Source: Mycolicibacterium boenickei
Lineage (GTDB): Bacteria > Actinomycetota > Actinomycetes > Mycobacteriales > Mycobacteriaceae
Length of the DNA: 64,000 bases
Assembly: GCF_010731295.1 (NCBI RefSeq)
Contig: NZ_AP022579.1
Coordinates: 3,844,001-3,908,000 of the forward strand
Direction: 5' to 3'
The translations under genes were made by a program, and so were the position numbers. How positions within the stretch are numbered: the stretch's first letter is position 1; each line of letters starts with the position of its first letter. A model generated the notes under the pieces. That model was not told where the DNA came from and made no database searches. It saw only the letters and a list, made by a program, of their open reading frames with translations. Below are positions 56,536 to 64,000 of this stretch, piece by piece.

Positions 56536-59500
56536 ATGGCGGACGGCGCGGCCCCGGGTTCGGTCCCGGACAAGACACACCGGACTGCGTGTTCGTACTG
56601 TGGCGTCGGTTGCGGTATCGAGGTCACTACCAGGGTCGATGACGGCCGAACGGTGATCGCCCGGGTCAGCGGCGACAAGCTGCACCCCACGAATCTCGGG
56701 AGGCTGTGCACCAAGGGGGCGATGCACGCCGAGATGATGGCCGCCGATGACGATCGGCTCACGTCCGCTTTGCTGCGGCCCACGCGTGCGGACGAGCAGC
56801 AGCCGACGCCGGTGGACGATGCAGTAGCCGAGGCGGGACGCCGGCTGCGGGCCATCGTCGCCGAGCACGGCCCCGATGCCGTCGCCCTCTATGTGTCCGG
56901 CCAGATGACGCTGGAGGCGCAGTACCTGGCCACCAAGCTGGCCAAGGGCTTTCTGCGTACGGTGCACATCGAATCGAATTCCCGGCTGTGCATGGCCAGT
57001 GCCGGCACCGGGTTCAAACAGTCGCTCGGTGCCGACGGGCCGCCAGGCTCCTACACCGACTTCGACCGGGCCGACCTGTTCTTCGTCACCGGTGCGAACA
57101 TGGCCGACTGCCATCCGATCCTGTTCCTGCGCATGGCCGATCGGCTCAAGGCCGGCGCCAAACTCATCGTGGTGGACCCGCGCCGGACCGCGACCGCCGA
57201 ACGCGCCGACCTGTTCCTGCAGATCAAACCGGGAACCGATCTGGCCCTGCTCAACGGTCTGCTGCACCTGCTGCTGGCCAACGGCGACATCGACCACGAG
57301 TTCATCGCCGAACACACCACGGGCTGGGAGGCGATGCCGGAATTCCTGGCCGACTACCCGCCGGATCGGGTCGCCGAGATCACCGGGATCTCCGAAGCCG
57401 ACATTCGCACCGCCGCGGCGATGATCGCCGAGGCCGGGGAGTGGATGAGCTGCTGGACCATGGGGCTCAACCAGAGCACGCACGGAACCTGGAACACCAA
57501 CGCGATCTGCAACCTGCACCTGGCCACCGGCGCCATCTGCCGGCCGGGCAGCGGCCCGATGTCGCTGACCGGCCAGCCCAATGCCATGGGCGGCCGTGAA
57601 ATGGGCTACATGGGGCCGGGCCTGCCCGGCCAGCGGTCGGTGCTCGCGGCCGACGACCGGACGTTCGTCGAGACGCGGTGGGGCCTCGAACCCGGCACCA
57701 TCCGCTCCGAGGTGGGCCCGGGCACCATCGGCATGTTCGAACAGATGGAGCAGGGCAAGATCAAGGCCTGCTGGATCATCTGCACCAATCCCGTTGCCAG
57801 CGTGGCCAACCGGAAGACCGTGATCAACGGCCTGGAGACCGCAGAGCTGGTGATCGTGCAGGACGCCTACCGGTCCACCGCCACCAATCACTACGCCGAC
57901 ATCCTGCTGCCCGCGGCGCTGTGGGCGGAATCCGAAGGCGTCATGGTCAATTCGGAGCGCAACCTGACGCTGCTGTCCCCGTCGGTCGCGCCGCTCGGGC
58001 AGGCCCGGCCGGACTGGCAGCTGATCTGCCAGGTCGCCGCCCAGCTGGGTTTCGCCGAGCACTTCGACTACCAGTCCGCGGAAGAGGTCTTCGACGAGAT
58101 CCGCCGGTTCGCCAACCCCAAGACCGGTTACGACCTGCGCGGCGCCGGCTATGAGCGGCTGCGCCGGACCCCGTTGCAGTGGCCGGTCCCACCGGTCGAG
58201 GGCTCCGGTGGGCAGGACGACCGGAACCCGATCCGCTACCTCAACGACGGCGTCAGCCAGGAGGAGTTCGTCGACGCCGACGGTCACCGGCCCCGGCTCG
58301 CGTTCGCCACTCCGTCGCGGCGGGCCGTCTTCCACCCGCGGCCACACCTGGATGCGGCGGAGTTGCCCGATGACGACTATCCGATGGTGCTCAACACCGG
58401 TCGGCTGCAACATCAATGGCACACCATGACCAAGACCGGCAAGGTGGACAAGCTCAACAAGCTCAACCCGGCGCCGTTCGTGGAAATCCATCCGCTGGAC
58501 GCACTGGACCTCGACATCGTCGAGGGGCAGCCGGTCGAGGTGACGTCCCGGCGCGGCCGCGCGGTGCTACCGGCAAAGGTGTCCGACCGGGTACGGCCCG
58601 GCAACTGCTTTGCGCCGTTTCACTGGAACGACGAACACGGCGAGTACCTCACCGTCAACGCCGTGACCAACGATGCCGTCGACCCGGACTCGTTGCAGCC
58701 GGAGTTCAAGGTGTGCGCCGTCAGCCTGCGTCCGGTCCGCACGGTTGACGGTACCCCGGCAGTGCATCCGCTCGCCGCGGAGATGGGCCTGGGTGCCGCG
58801 CACAAGCCGGCCCTGAGCCAGGACGAGAAGATCTATCTGGCAGGGTTTTTCACCGGGCTTCCGGAGGATCCCGTGGGTGTCCCGGTGCTTCCGGCACTGG
58901 CGCCGCTGAGCGCGAGGGTGCGGCTGTGGGTGGACGGGGTGCTGGCCGGACGGTATTCACGGACCGGCGACGGTGCACCGGGCGAGCGGTCGGTGCCGGG
59001 TGGGCCGCTGGTGTTGTGGGCCTCGCAGACCGGCACCGCCGAAGAGTTCGCGGCGGGGTTGGCAGGTCGCCTCGACGGTGCGACGTTGGTCAACATGGAC
59101 GACCTCGCGTTGGCAGATCTGGCCACCGCCCGCGACATCCTGGTGGTTACCAGTACATTCGGTGACGGCGGCCCACCGGACAACGGCGCCGACTTCTGGA
59201 GCCGCCTGCAGGCCCCGGATGCCCCGCAGTTGCACGGGGTTCGCTATGCGGTGCTCGGCATCGGCGACAAGTCCTACGACAACTTCTGCGGGCACGCGAA
59301 ATCGCTGGACCAGCGGCTGGCCGATCTGGGTGCCACCAAGCTGCTCGACCGCGCCGACTGCGAGGCCTACGATGACGAGCCGATGCGGCGCTGGGCCGAT
59401 TCGGTCACCACGGTGCTCACCGGTGCGACGCCCGTCCCGGCCGTGGTCGGCGGCGGCATCCGCACCGTCATACCCACCGAACCCGACGAATTCACCAGGG

Positions 59501-60597
59501 CCAAGCCGATTCTGGCTGTCCTGGCGCGTAACGAGCTGCTGACGGCACCGAGCGCGGCCAAGGAGGTGCGCCAGTTCGGCTTCGACATCTCCGAGTACGA
59601 CGTGAGTTACTCGGTCGGCGACTCACTCGGTGTCTACGCCAGCAATGACCCGGCCGTGGTCGACTCCTGGCTGGTCGCCACCGCCCTCAATCCGGACTCG
59701 GTGATCGAGGTCGACGGTGTCGAGCAGTCGCTGCGCGATGCCCTCATCGCGTCCTACGACATCTGCCGCGTGACCCCGGACCTGTTGCGATTCGTCGCGG
59801 ACACCTGCACCGACAAGTCCGCGGCCAAGATCCTGCGTAATTCCGGTGAGCGGCGCAGCAATTGGCTGCACAACCGCAACGGCCTCGACGTCGTGACCGA
59901 GTTCGCGGTGCACGCCGAGCCCGAACAGTGGCAGGAGGTGCTGGTCCGGCTGACCCCGCGGAACTACTCGATCTCCTCCAGCCCGCTGGTCAGTCCGCAC
60001 GAGGTCCAGACGACAGTGTCGGTGGTGCGATACCGCGGCCCCGGCGGGGCGGCGCGGGGTGGGGTGTGTTCCACCTTCCTGTCCGACCGGGCCGCCGCGG
60101 CGCCGGTGTTCGTGCAGCACTCACCGCATTTCCGTCCGCCCGAGGACCCGAGCGCGCCGATGATCATGGTCGGCCCGGGTACCGGCGTGGCACCCTTCCG
60201 GGGATTTCTGCAGGAGCGTCGCGCGCTGGGGCACGGCGGGCGCAACTGGTTGTTCTTCGGCGATCAGCATCGCGGCGAGAACTTCTACTACCGCGACGAC
60301 CTGGAGGACATGGTCAGTGACGGCTTTCTGAGCCGGCTGGATCTGGCGTTCTCCCGTGATCAGGCCGATCGGGTGTACGTACAGCACAAGATGCTCGAGC
60401 GGGGGGCCGAGCTGTGGCGCTGGCTGGACGACGGCGCCCACTTCTACGTCTGCGGCGACGCCTCCCGGATGGCCAAGGACGTGGATGCCACCCTGACCAC
60501 GATCCTGCGCGCCCACGGCGGCATGTCCGAGGACGCCGCGCGCGACTACAAGCGGGAACTGGTCGCCCAGAAGCGGTACGTGCGCGACGTCTATTGA
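56536..60597 (+). CDS. nasN: Diflavin-containing monomeric assimilatory nitrate reductase NasN
   Basis: 1353-residue fusion of a molybdenum nitrate reductase and a CysJ-like NAD(P)H reductase. N-terminal 4Fe-4S ligands are C19, C22, C26 and C58. The Mo-bis-MGD catalytic domain follows, with the likely Mo ligand C152 (NSRLCMASAG), to about residue 730. A flavodoxin domain starts near 822 (VLWASQTGTAEEFAAGL). The FAD domain has RNYSISSSP near 1142, the NAD(P)H site has MVGPGTGVAPFRGFL near 1209, and the protein ends in RDVY, like CysJ. A NasN of this build supports nitrate assimilation in M. smegmatis. It carries its own electron path, so no separate reductase subunit is needed. Convergent with the LuxR gene, overlapping by seven bases. 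Confidence 0.94.
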   Translation: MADGAAPGSVPDKTHRTACSYCGVGCGIEVTTRVDDGRTVIARVSGDKLHPTNLGRLCTKGAMHAEMMAADDDRLTSALLRPTRADEQQPTPVDDAVAEAGRRLRAIVAEHGPDAVALYVSGQMTLEAQYLATKLAKGFLRTVHIESNSRLCMASAGTGFKQSLGADGPPGSYTDFDRADLFFVTGANMADCHPILFLRMADRLKAGAKLIVVDPRRTATAERADLFLQIKPGTDLALLNGLLHLLLANGDIDHEFIAEHTTGWEAMPEFLADYPPDRVAEITGISEADIRTAAAMIAEAGEWMSCWTMGLNQSTHGTWNTNAICNLHLATGAICRPGSGPMSLTGQPNAMGGREMGYMGPGLPGQRSVLAADDRTFVETRWGLEPGTIRSEVGPGTIGMFEQMEQGKIKACWIICTNPVASVANRKTVINGLETAELVIVQDAYRSTATNHYADILLPAALWAESEGVMVNSERNLTLLSPSVAPLGQARPDWQLICQVAAQLGFAEHFDYQSAEEVFDEIRRFANPKTGYDLRGAGYERLRRTPLQWPVPPVEGSGGQDDRNPIRYLNDGVSQEEFVDADGHRPRLAFATPSRRAVFHPRPHLDAAELPDDDYPMVLNTGRLQHQWHTMTKTGKVDKLNKLNPAPFVEIHPLDALDLDIVEGQPVEVTSRRGRAVLPAKVSDRVRPGNCFAPFHWNDEHGEYLTVNAVTNDAVDPDSLQPEFKVCAVSLRPVRTVDGTPAVHPLAAEMGLGAAHKPALSQDEKIYLAGFFTGLPEDPVGVPVLPALAPLSARVRLWVDGVLAGRYSRTGDGAPGERSVPGGPLVLWASQTGTAEEFAAGLAGRLDGATLVNMDDLALADLATARDILVVTSTFGDGGPPDNGADFWSRLQAPDAPQLHGVRYAVLGIGDKSYDNFCGHAKSLDQRLADLGATKLLDRADCEAYDDEPMRRWADSVTTVLTGATPVPAVVGGGIRTVIPTEPDEFTRAKPILAVLARNELLTAPSAAKEVRQFGFDISEYDVSYSVGDSLGVYASNDPAVVDSWLVATALNPDSVIEVDGVEQSLRDALIASYDICRVTPDLLRFVADTCTDKSAAKILRNSGERRSNWLHNRNGLDVVTEFAVHAEPEQWQEVLVRLTPRNYSISSSPLVSPHEVQTTVSVVRYRGPGGAARGGVCSTFLSDRAAAAPVFVQHSPHFRPPEDPSAPMIMVGPGTGVAPFRGFLQERRALGHGGRNWLFFGDQHRGENFYYRDDLEDMVSDGFLSRLDLAFSRDQADRVYVQHKMLERGAELWRWLDDGAHFYVCGDASRMAKDVDATLTTILRAHGGMSEDAARDYKRELVAQKRYVRDVY

Positions 60598-63287
60598 CCC
60601 AGGTCGTTCCAGACGATCTTGGCGAGCTCGTCGCGGTCGGCCACCCCGAGCTTGATGCAGGCCCGGTAGATGTGGCCCTCCACCGTGCGGACCGAGACCG
60701 TCAGCCGCTCGGCGATCTCTCGGTTCGACAACCCCTGGGCCACCAGTCCGGCCACCTCACGTTCGCGCGCGGTGACCGGCAGCGGGCGGGCAGCCGACCG
60801 GATCGCCGGGGTAGCCGCGCCACCGCACTTGGAGGCCAATTGCAGCGCGTGCGCGGCGGATTCGGTGCTGGCGCGGCGATGTCCGGCCTTGTCGTGCAGG
60901 GGCACGGCTTGCGCGGCGGCGTCCGCCGCCGACAGCAGCAGGCCTGCGTCCTCGAACGCGGCGGCCATCTTGTCCAGTTCGACCGGGTCGGCGGCGGCCA
61001 CCGCCGCAGCATGCCGTGCGAACAGTGCGGGCAGCGGGCCGTCGGTACGGTCGACCAGGTCTTGCAGGCGCCTGGTCACGCTGCGGTCGCCGAAGCGTGC
61101 CGCGGTGTGCAGGGCCTCGGCCTCGACCGCGTACTGGCCGGAGGAATGCGCCGCGTCGGCAGCCGCCCGGGCCAGGTCGATCGCCGAACGGTGGCCCCCC
61201 TTGGCCGCGGCCAGCCAGGCCTTGGCGATCATCCGGTGTGGCTCGTGCAGCGCCATGAACTCGCCCGAGTGCTCCTTGGCGTCTTCGAGCACCCGCTCGG
61301 CATCGGCCGGGTTGCCGACCCCGGCGTAGGCGCGGGCGAGCAGCAGTCGCCCGGGCAGCTGCCAGGGCAGGGAGTTTTCGGCGTTCAGCGCGGCCAGGGC
61401 CTGTTCGATCGCCAGGATGGCATCGCGGAACCGGCCGCTGTGGGTGGCGGCCACGCCGTCCATGATCTTGGCGATCGCCCAGCCGGCGAACTGGCCGGCT
61501 GAGGAGAACTCGGCATATTCCGTGGCGCGCTGCTGGGCGAGCTCCAACTGGCCGGTGTAGGCCAGGGCCAGCACCTCGCCGTAGAACACCATGATCCGGA
61601 CCATGCCGTCGGTGGTCTTGCGCTCGGCGCGGCACCGCGACGCGATGGGAAGGAAGTCGTTGCCGCGGCCGATCAGCGGCATCGACAGCCCGGCCGCGAA
61701 GGCCGCGAAATCCACGGCCTGCCGGGGCGCCTCAGGGTTTGCCAGCACCCGTTCGGCGATCTCGAGCCCCTCGGGGATCTTGTTCCGGTGCACGGCCATG
61801 CCTGCGCCGGTGGCATCGATGATCAGCTTCAGGATGGGATGGGTGACCCGTTCCTGAAGGAGGGCGAGCACCTGATCGGCCCGGGTCACGTCGCCCATGG
61901 ACCAGAACAGGATGGACACCCGCGGAATACCCCACTGCACGAGTTCCATCTCGTTGAGATCGGCGGGGGAGAACTGCTCGAGGATGCTGTCGGCCTGTAC
62001 CGGGTGGCCCTGCCACAGCAGCGCGCGCGACAGGAGGGCCGCCGCGCCGAGACCGCCGCCGTGGGCGAAGGCCGCGCGGGCCAGTTTCTCCCCGAGTGGA
62101 AGGTTGGACAGGAACACCGCGTCCTTGGCAGCGGTGATCAGCAATTCGATGTCGGTTCCCTGGTCGCTCTCGATGGCCAACTCGGCCAACTTGATTCGGC
62201 TGGCGGGCGAGTCGAGGTTGCGCTCGTGAAGGATCTTGGCGATGCGGCCCCTCAGCTTGCGGGCCGATGCGGTGCCGACCCGGCGGCGCACCACCTCGCC
62301 GAACAGGGGGTGGCTGAAGCGGGCGTTGATCTGGGAGTCGTCGGAGACGATCCGGATCAGGCCGCGCATCTCAGCGGCGTCCACCGCTTCTTCCCCGGCG
62401 AGCTCGGCCAGTGCGTCGATGTCGAGCGGTTCGCACAGTGCCAGCAGCTTCAACGCATGCAGGACGTCCTCGCCGGCGTGCGCCAGGCGCTCGTCGAGCA
62501 ACTCGACGAGCCCGGAAGGGATCACGGTGGGGCCGCGGAACTGCCACACGCCGTTGACGTTGGTCAGCGTCCCCGCGTCGACCGCGCCCTCGACCATGTT
62601 GCGCAGGAACAGCGGGTTGCCGCCCGAGGTTTCCCACATCACGTCGGCGCTGAGGCCTTCCAGCGTTCCGCCGAGCACGGTTTCGATGAGGGCGATGCTC
62701 TGCTGCTTGGTGAACGGGCTGAGCTCGAAGCGCTGCAGATACCCGTCCTTCCACAGCGAGGTGACGGCGTCGGGTACCGGTTCGCCGCTGCGCACGGTGG
62801 CCACCACATGGCCCGAGCGTTCGACCGCGATCTGGTGCAACAGTGTCGCTGAGAGCTGATCCAGCAAATGCGCGTCGTCGATTCCGACGATGGTGTCACC
62901 GTCGGCCACAAGGGATTCGCGCGCCGAACCGATGAGGGCGATGGGGTCCCGTGACCCCGACGATGACACCCAGTGGGCGAACGCGCCGAGCGGAATGCTG
63001 CGCGACGACTCGGTGCAGGCGGTCCAGTGCACCTTCCGGCTCAACGATGCGGTGACGGTGCGCGCCAACGTGGTCTTACCGACTCCGGCGGCTCCGACGA
63101 GGACGACGCCGCAGCTGTCCGTCCCGCTGAGGGCGGCCCGAATGGCCTCGTGCTCGGCGGGCCGGTCCAAAAGCTGCCACTGACCAGGCATGAATCCTGA
63201 GTCTAGGGGTAGCGGGCCCGGAACGCTGCCGAACAAAGGGTCGACGGAGCGGTGGGTGTCGGCGGTGGCAGCGAATGTTCTTCCCAT
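60591..63287 (-). CDS. Large LuxR-family ATP-binding transcriptional regulator
   Basis: 898-residue STAND/MalT-like regulator. An N-terminal AAA/NACHT-like ATPase has Walker A GAAGVGKTT near residues 64-72 and Walker B VGIDDAHLL. A long helical, TPR-like sensing region follows, and a C-terminal LuxR HTH (LTAREREVAGLVAQGLSNREIAERLTVSVRTVEGHIYRACIKLGV in adjoining parts). The signal is unknown. The ATG at 63287 has AGGAAAT nine bases upstream. It follows the catalase-like gene by 25 bases on the same strand and may control it or nasN; neither is shown. Confidence 0.9.
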   Translation of the reverse strand: MGRTFAATADTHRSVDPLFGSVPGPLPLDSGFMPGQWQLLDRPAEHEAIRAALSGTDSCGVVLVGAAGVGKTTLARTVTASLSRKVHWTACTESSRSIPLGAFAHWVSSSGSRDPIALIGSARESLVADGDTIVGIDDAHLLDQLSATLLHQIAVERSGHVVATVRSGEPVPDAVTSLWKDGYLQRFELSPFTKQQSIALIETVLGGTLEGLSADVMWETSGGNPLFLRNMVEGAVDAGTLTNVNGVWQFRGPTVIPSGLVELLDERLAHAGEDVLHALKLLALCEPLDIDALAELAGEEAVDAAEMRGLIRIVSDDSQINARFSHPLFGEVVRRRVGTASARKLRGRIAKILHERNLDSPASRIKLAELAIESDQGTDIELLITAAKDAVFLSNLPLGEKLARAAFAHGGGLGAAALLSRALLWQGHPVQADSILEQFSPADLNEMELVQWGIPRVSILFWSMGDVTRADQVLALLQERVTHPILKLIIDATGAGMAVHRNKIPEGLEIAERVLANPEAPRQAVDFAAFAAGLSMPLIGRGNDFLPIASRCRAERKTTDGMVRIMVFYGEVLALAYTGQLELAQQRATEYAEFSSAGQFAGWAIAKIMDGVAATHSGRFRDAILAIEQALAALNAENSLPWQLPGRLLLARAYAGVGNPADAERVLEDAKEHSGEFMALHEPHRMIAKAWLAAAKGGHRSAIDLARAAADAAHSSGQYAVEAEALHTAARFGDRSVTRRLQDLVDRTDGPLPALFARHAAAVAAADPVELDKMAAAFEDAGLLLSAADAAAQAVPLHDKAGHRRASTESAAHALQLASKCGGAATPAIRSAARPLPVTAREREVAGLVAQGLSNREIAERLTVSVRTVEGHIYRACIKLGVADRDELAKIVWNDLGQ

Positions 63288-63312
63288 TGCAAGTATTTCC
63301 TGTTCGCTGGCG

Positions 63313-64000
63313 TTAATCCGGAAGCTCGGAGATGTCGGCGGGCTCGTGCCGGTCGATGTGGTTCATCTTGTGCCGGAAGTCGCTCGACGCCTCGTACACC
63401 TTGAGCTTCAGCCGGTTGATGGACCCCAGTGGGCGGTGGGCCTGGAGACCGCGCCACGAGTTGAACGACAACACGTCGTCGCCGTAGGCGCGGCGCAGGG
63501 CGCTGTACGGGTTCTGTCGGGGGAATACCACTTTGGCGACCGGCAGGTACGGGGAATCCCAGTGCTTCGTGGCGTCCTCGATCGGCATCTTCTCCGTATC
63601 GAGGCACAGTTGCACGCTGAATGTGTACTCGGCGGAGTTCTTTTCGAAGAACGCCATGATCAGGTCACGGTGCTCGTCCTGACCCGGATTGCGCGGAAGC
63701 GTTTGATCGGCAAGCGCTTTCACCTCGGGTGAGGTGGGCTCGTACTTGAAGCGCGCCACGTAGTCGCCGTACCGGATCGGGGCGGAGGAGAAGAACGTCT
63801 CGCCGAGGATAGGACGGTTGGGGGCGACGAACACCGCCAGATTCGGCGGTATCGGCAGGCCGATCTTCTTGAGCGCGCCGATCAATTCGCTCCCGGCCCA
63901 CAGCGCGCGGTCGGACAACCGGGCCAGCAGGGTGGCGCTCAGCATCCCCAGCGTCCGGTACGCGTGGGCGTCGGCGAACAGGAATTCCTCATGGGTGACG
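63313..64000 (-). CDS. Catalase-like haem protein (y4iL-like), N-terminus outside the window
   Basis: The 228 codons in view run without a stop to the window edge; an internal ATG at 63945 is not the true start, since HEEFLFADAHAYRTLG upstream in frame belongs to the protein. Segments such as YGDDVLSFNSWRGLQAHRPLGSINR, followed by a C-terminal YEASSDFRHKMN, resemble catalase-related haem proteins of the SrpA/y4iL group. The family call is from memory of these motifs and is moderate. It is upstream of, and probably co-transcribed with, the LuxR regulator. Confidence 0.6.
   Translation of the reverse strand, partial: VTHEEFLFADAHAYRTLGMLSATLLARLSDRALWAGSELIGALKKIGLPIPPNLAVFVAPNRPILGETFFSSAPIRYGDYVARFKYEPTSPEVKALADQTLPRNPGQDEHRDLIMAFFEKNSAEYTFSVQLCLDTEKMPIEDATKHWDSPYLPVAKVVFPRQNPYSALRRAYGDDVLSFNSWRGLQAHRPLGSINRLKLKVYEASSDFRHKMNHIDRHEPADISELPD

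Noticed and set aside
56518..58491. 657-codon minus-strand frame opposite nasN
   Set aside because: Antisense to the molybdopterin domain of nasN, without family motifs.

Overview
This window comes from a rapidly growing mycobacterium (Mycolicibacterium type). It is GC-rich, GTG and TTG starts are common, and the gene order from qcrB to wag31 follows the M. tuberculosis Rv2196-Rv2143 block almost gene for gene. The M. tuberculosis PE_PGRS38 region between pbpB and murE and the IS copies near mraZ are missing. Diflavin nitrate reductase NasN sits downstream, as in M. smegmatis. I cannot name the species. Homologues were recognised from memory of families and motifs, not from a database search.

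Region 1 (1-3.7 kb, minus strand) encodes the respiratory supercomplex: ctaE, qcrC, qcrA and a truncated qcrB, coupled by overlapping stops and starts. Region 2 (3.8-26.4 kb) is mixed. It holds trpD and aroG (aromatic biosynthesis), a DEDDh/GIY-YIG nuclease with a small Cys-rich gene behind divergent damage-type promoters, an NlpC/P60 peptidoglycan hydrolase, and a phosphatidylinositol mannoside/lipomannan set (pimB', an mptC-type mannosyltransferase, mptA, a PlsC-type acyltransferase). It also holds fadD15, two SRPBCC proteins, an ArsA-like ATPase, the kinase PknL facing its DNA-binding substrate, idsA2, lppM, a GNAT enzyme and a DUF3040 protein.

Region 3 (26.4-47.9 kb) is the dcw cell-wall and division cluster: mraZ-rsmH-ftsL-pbpB-murE-murF-mraY-murD-ftsW-murG-murC-ftsQ-ftsZ-pgeF-yggS-sepF-yggT-wag31 and a small membrane gene. 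It begins after a strong intrinsic terminator, behind 10-bp phased MraZ boxes. Most junctions from rsmH to ftsQ are ATGA, GTGA or TGATG overlaps, so translation is coupled along the pathway from UDP-MurNAc-peptide to septum assembly.

Region 4 (47.9-64 kb) is accessory. It has a phosphoribosyltransferase, a class I glutamine amidotransferase, a cytochrome P450 broken by one frameshift just before its haem-binding loop, and a CitA/CitB-type two-component pair. That pair is divergent from a tctC-tctB-tctA tricarboxylate transporter operon carrying a coupled universal-stress protein. It ends with nasN, a large LuxR-type ATPase regulator and a truncated catalase-like gene.

The points most worth following up are: (i) two divergent PafBC/RecA_NDp-like promoters between the nuclease and the Cys-rich gene; (ii) a lipoprotein-like or anchored protease-like gene whose only in-frame start that keeps its membrane anchor is a CTG coupled to the previous stop; (iii) the frameshifted P450; (iv) the UspA protein built into the tricarboxylate transporter operon; (v) a dyad over the aroG -10 box; (vi) a series of leaderless starts with TAnnnT 6-8 bp upstream. 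I saw no CRISPR array, insertion sequence, prophage, tRNA or rRNA.
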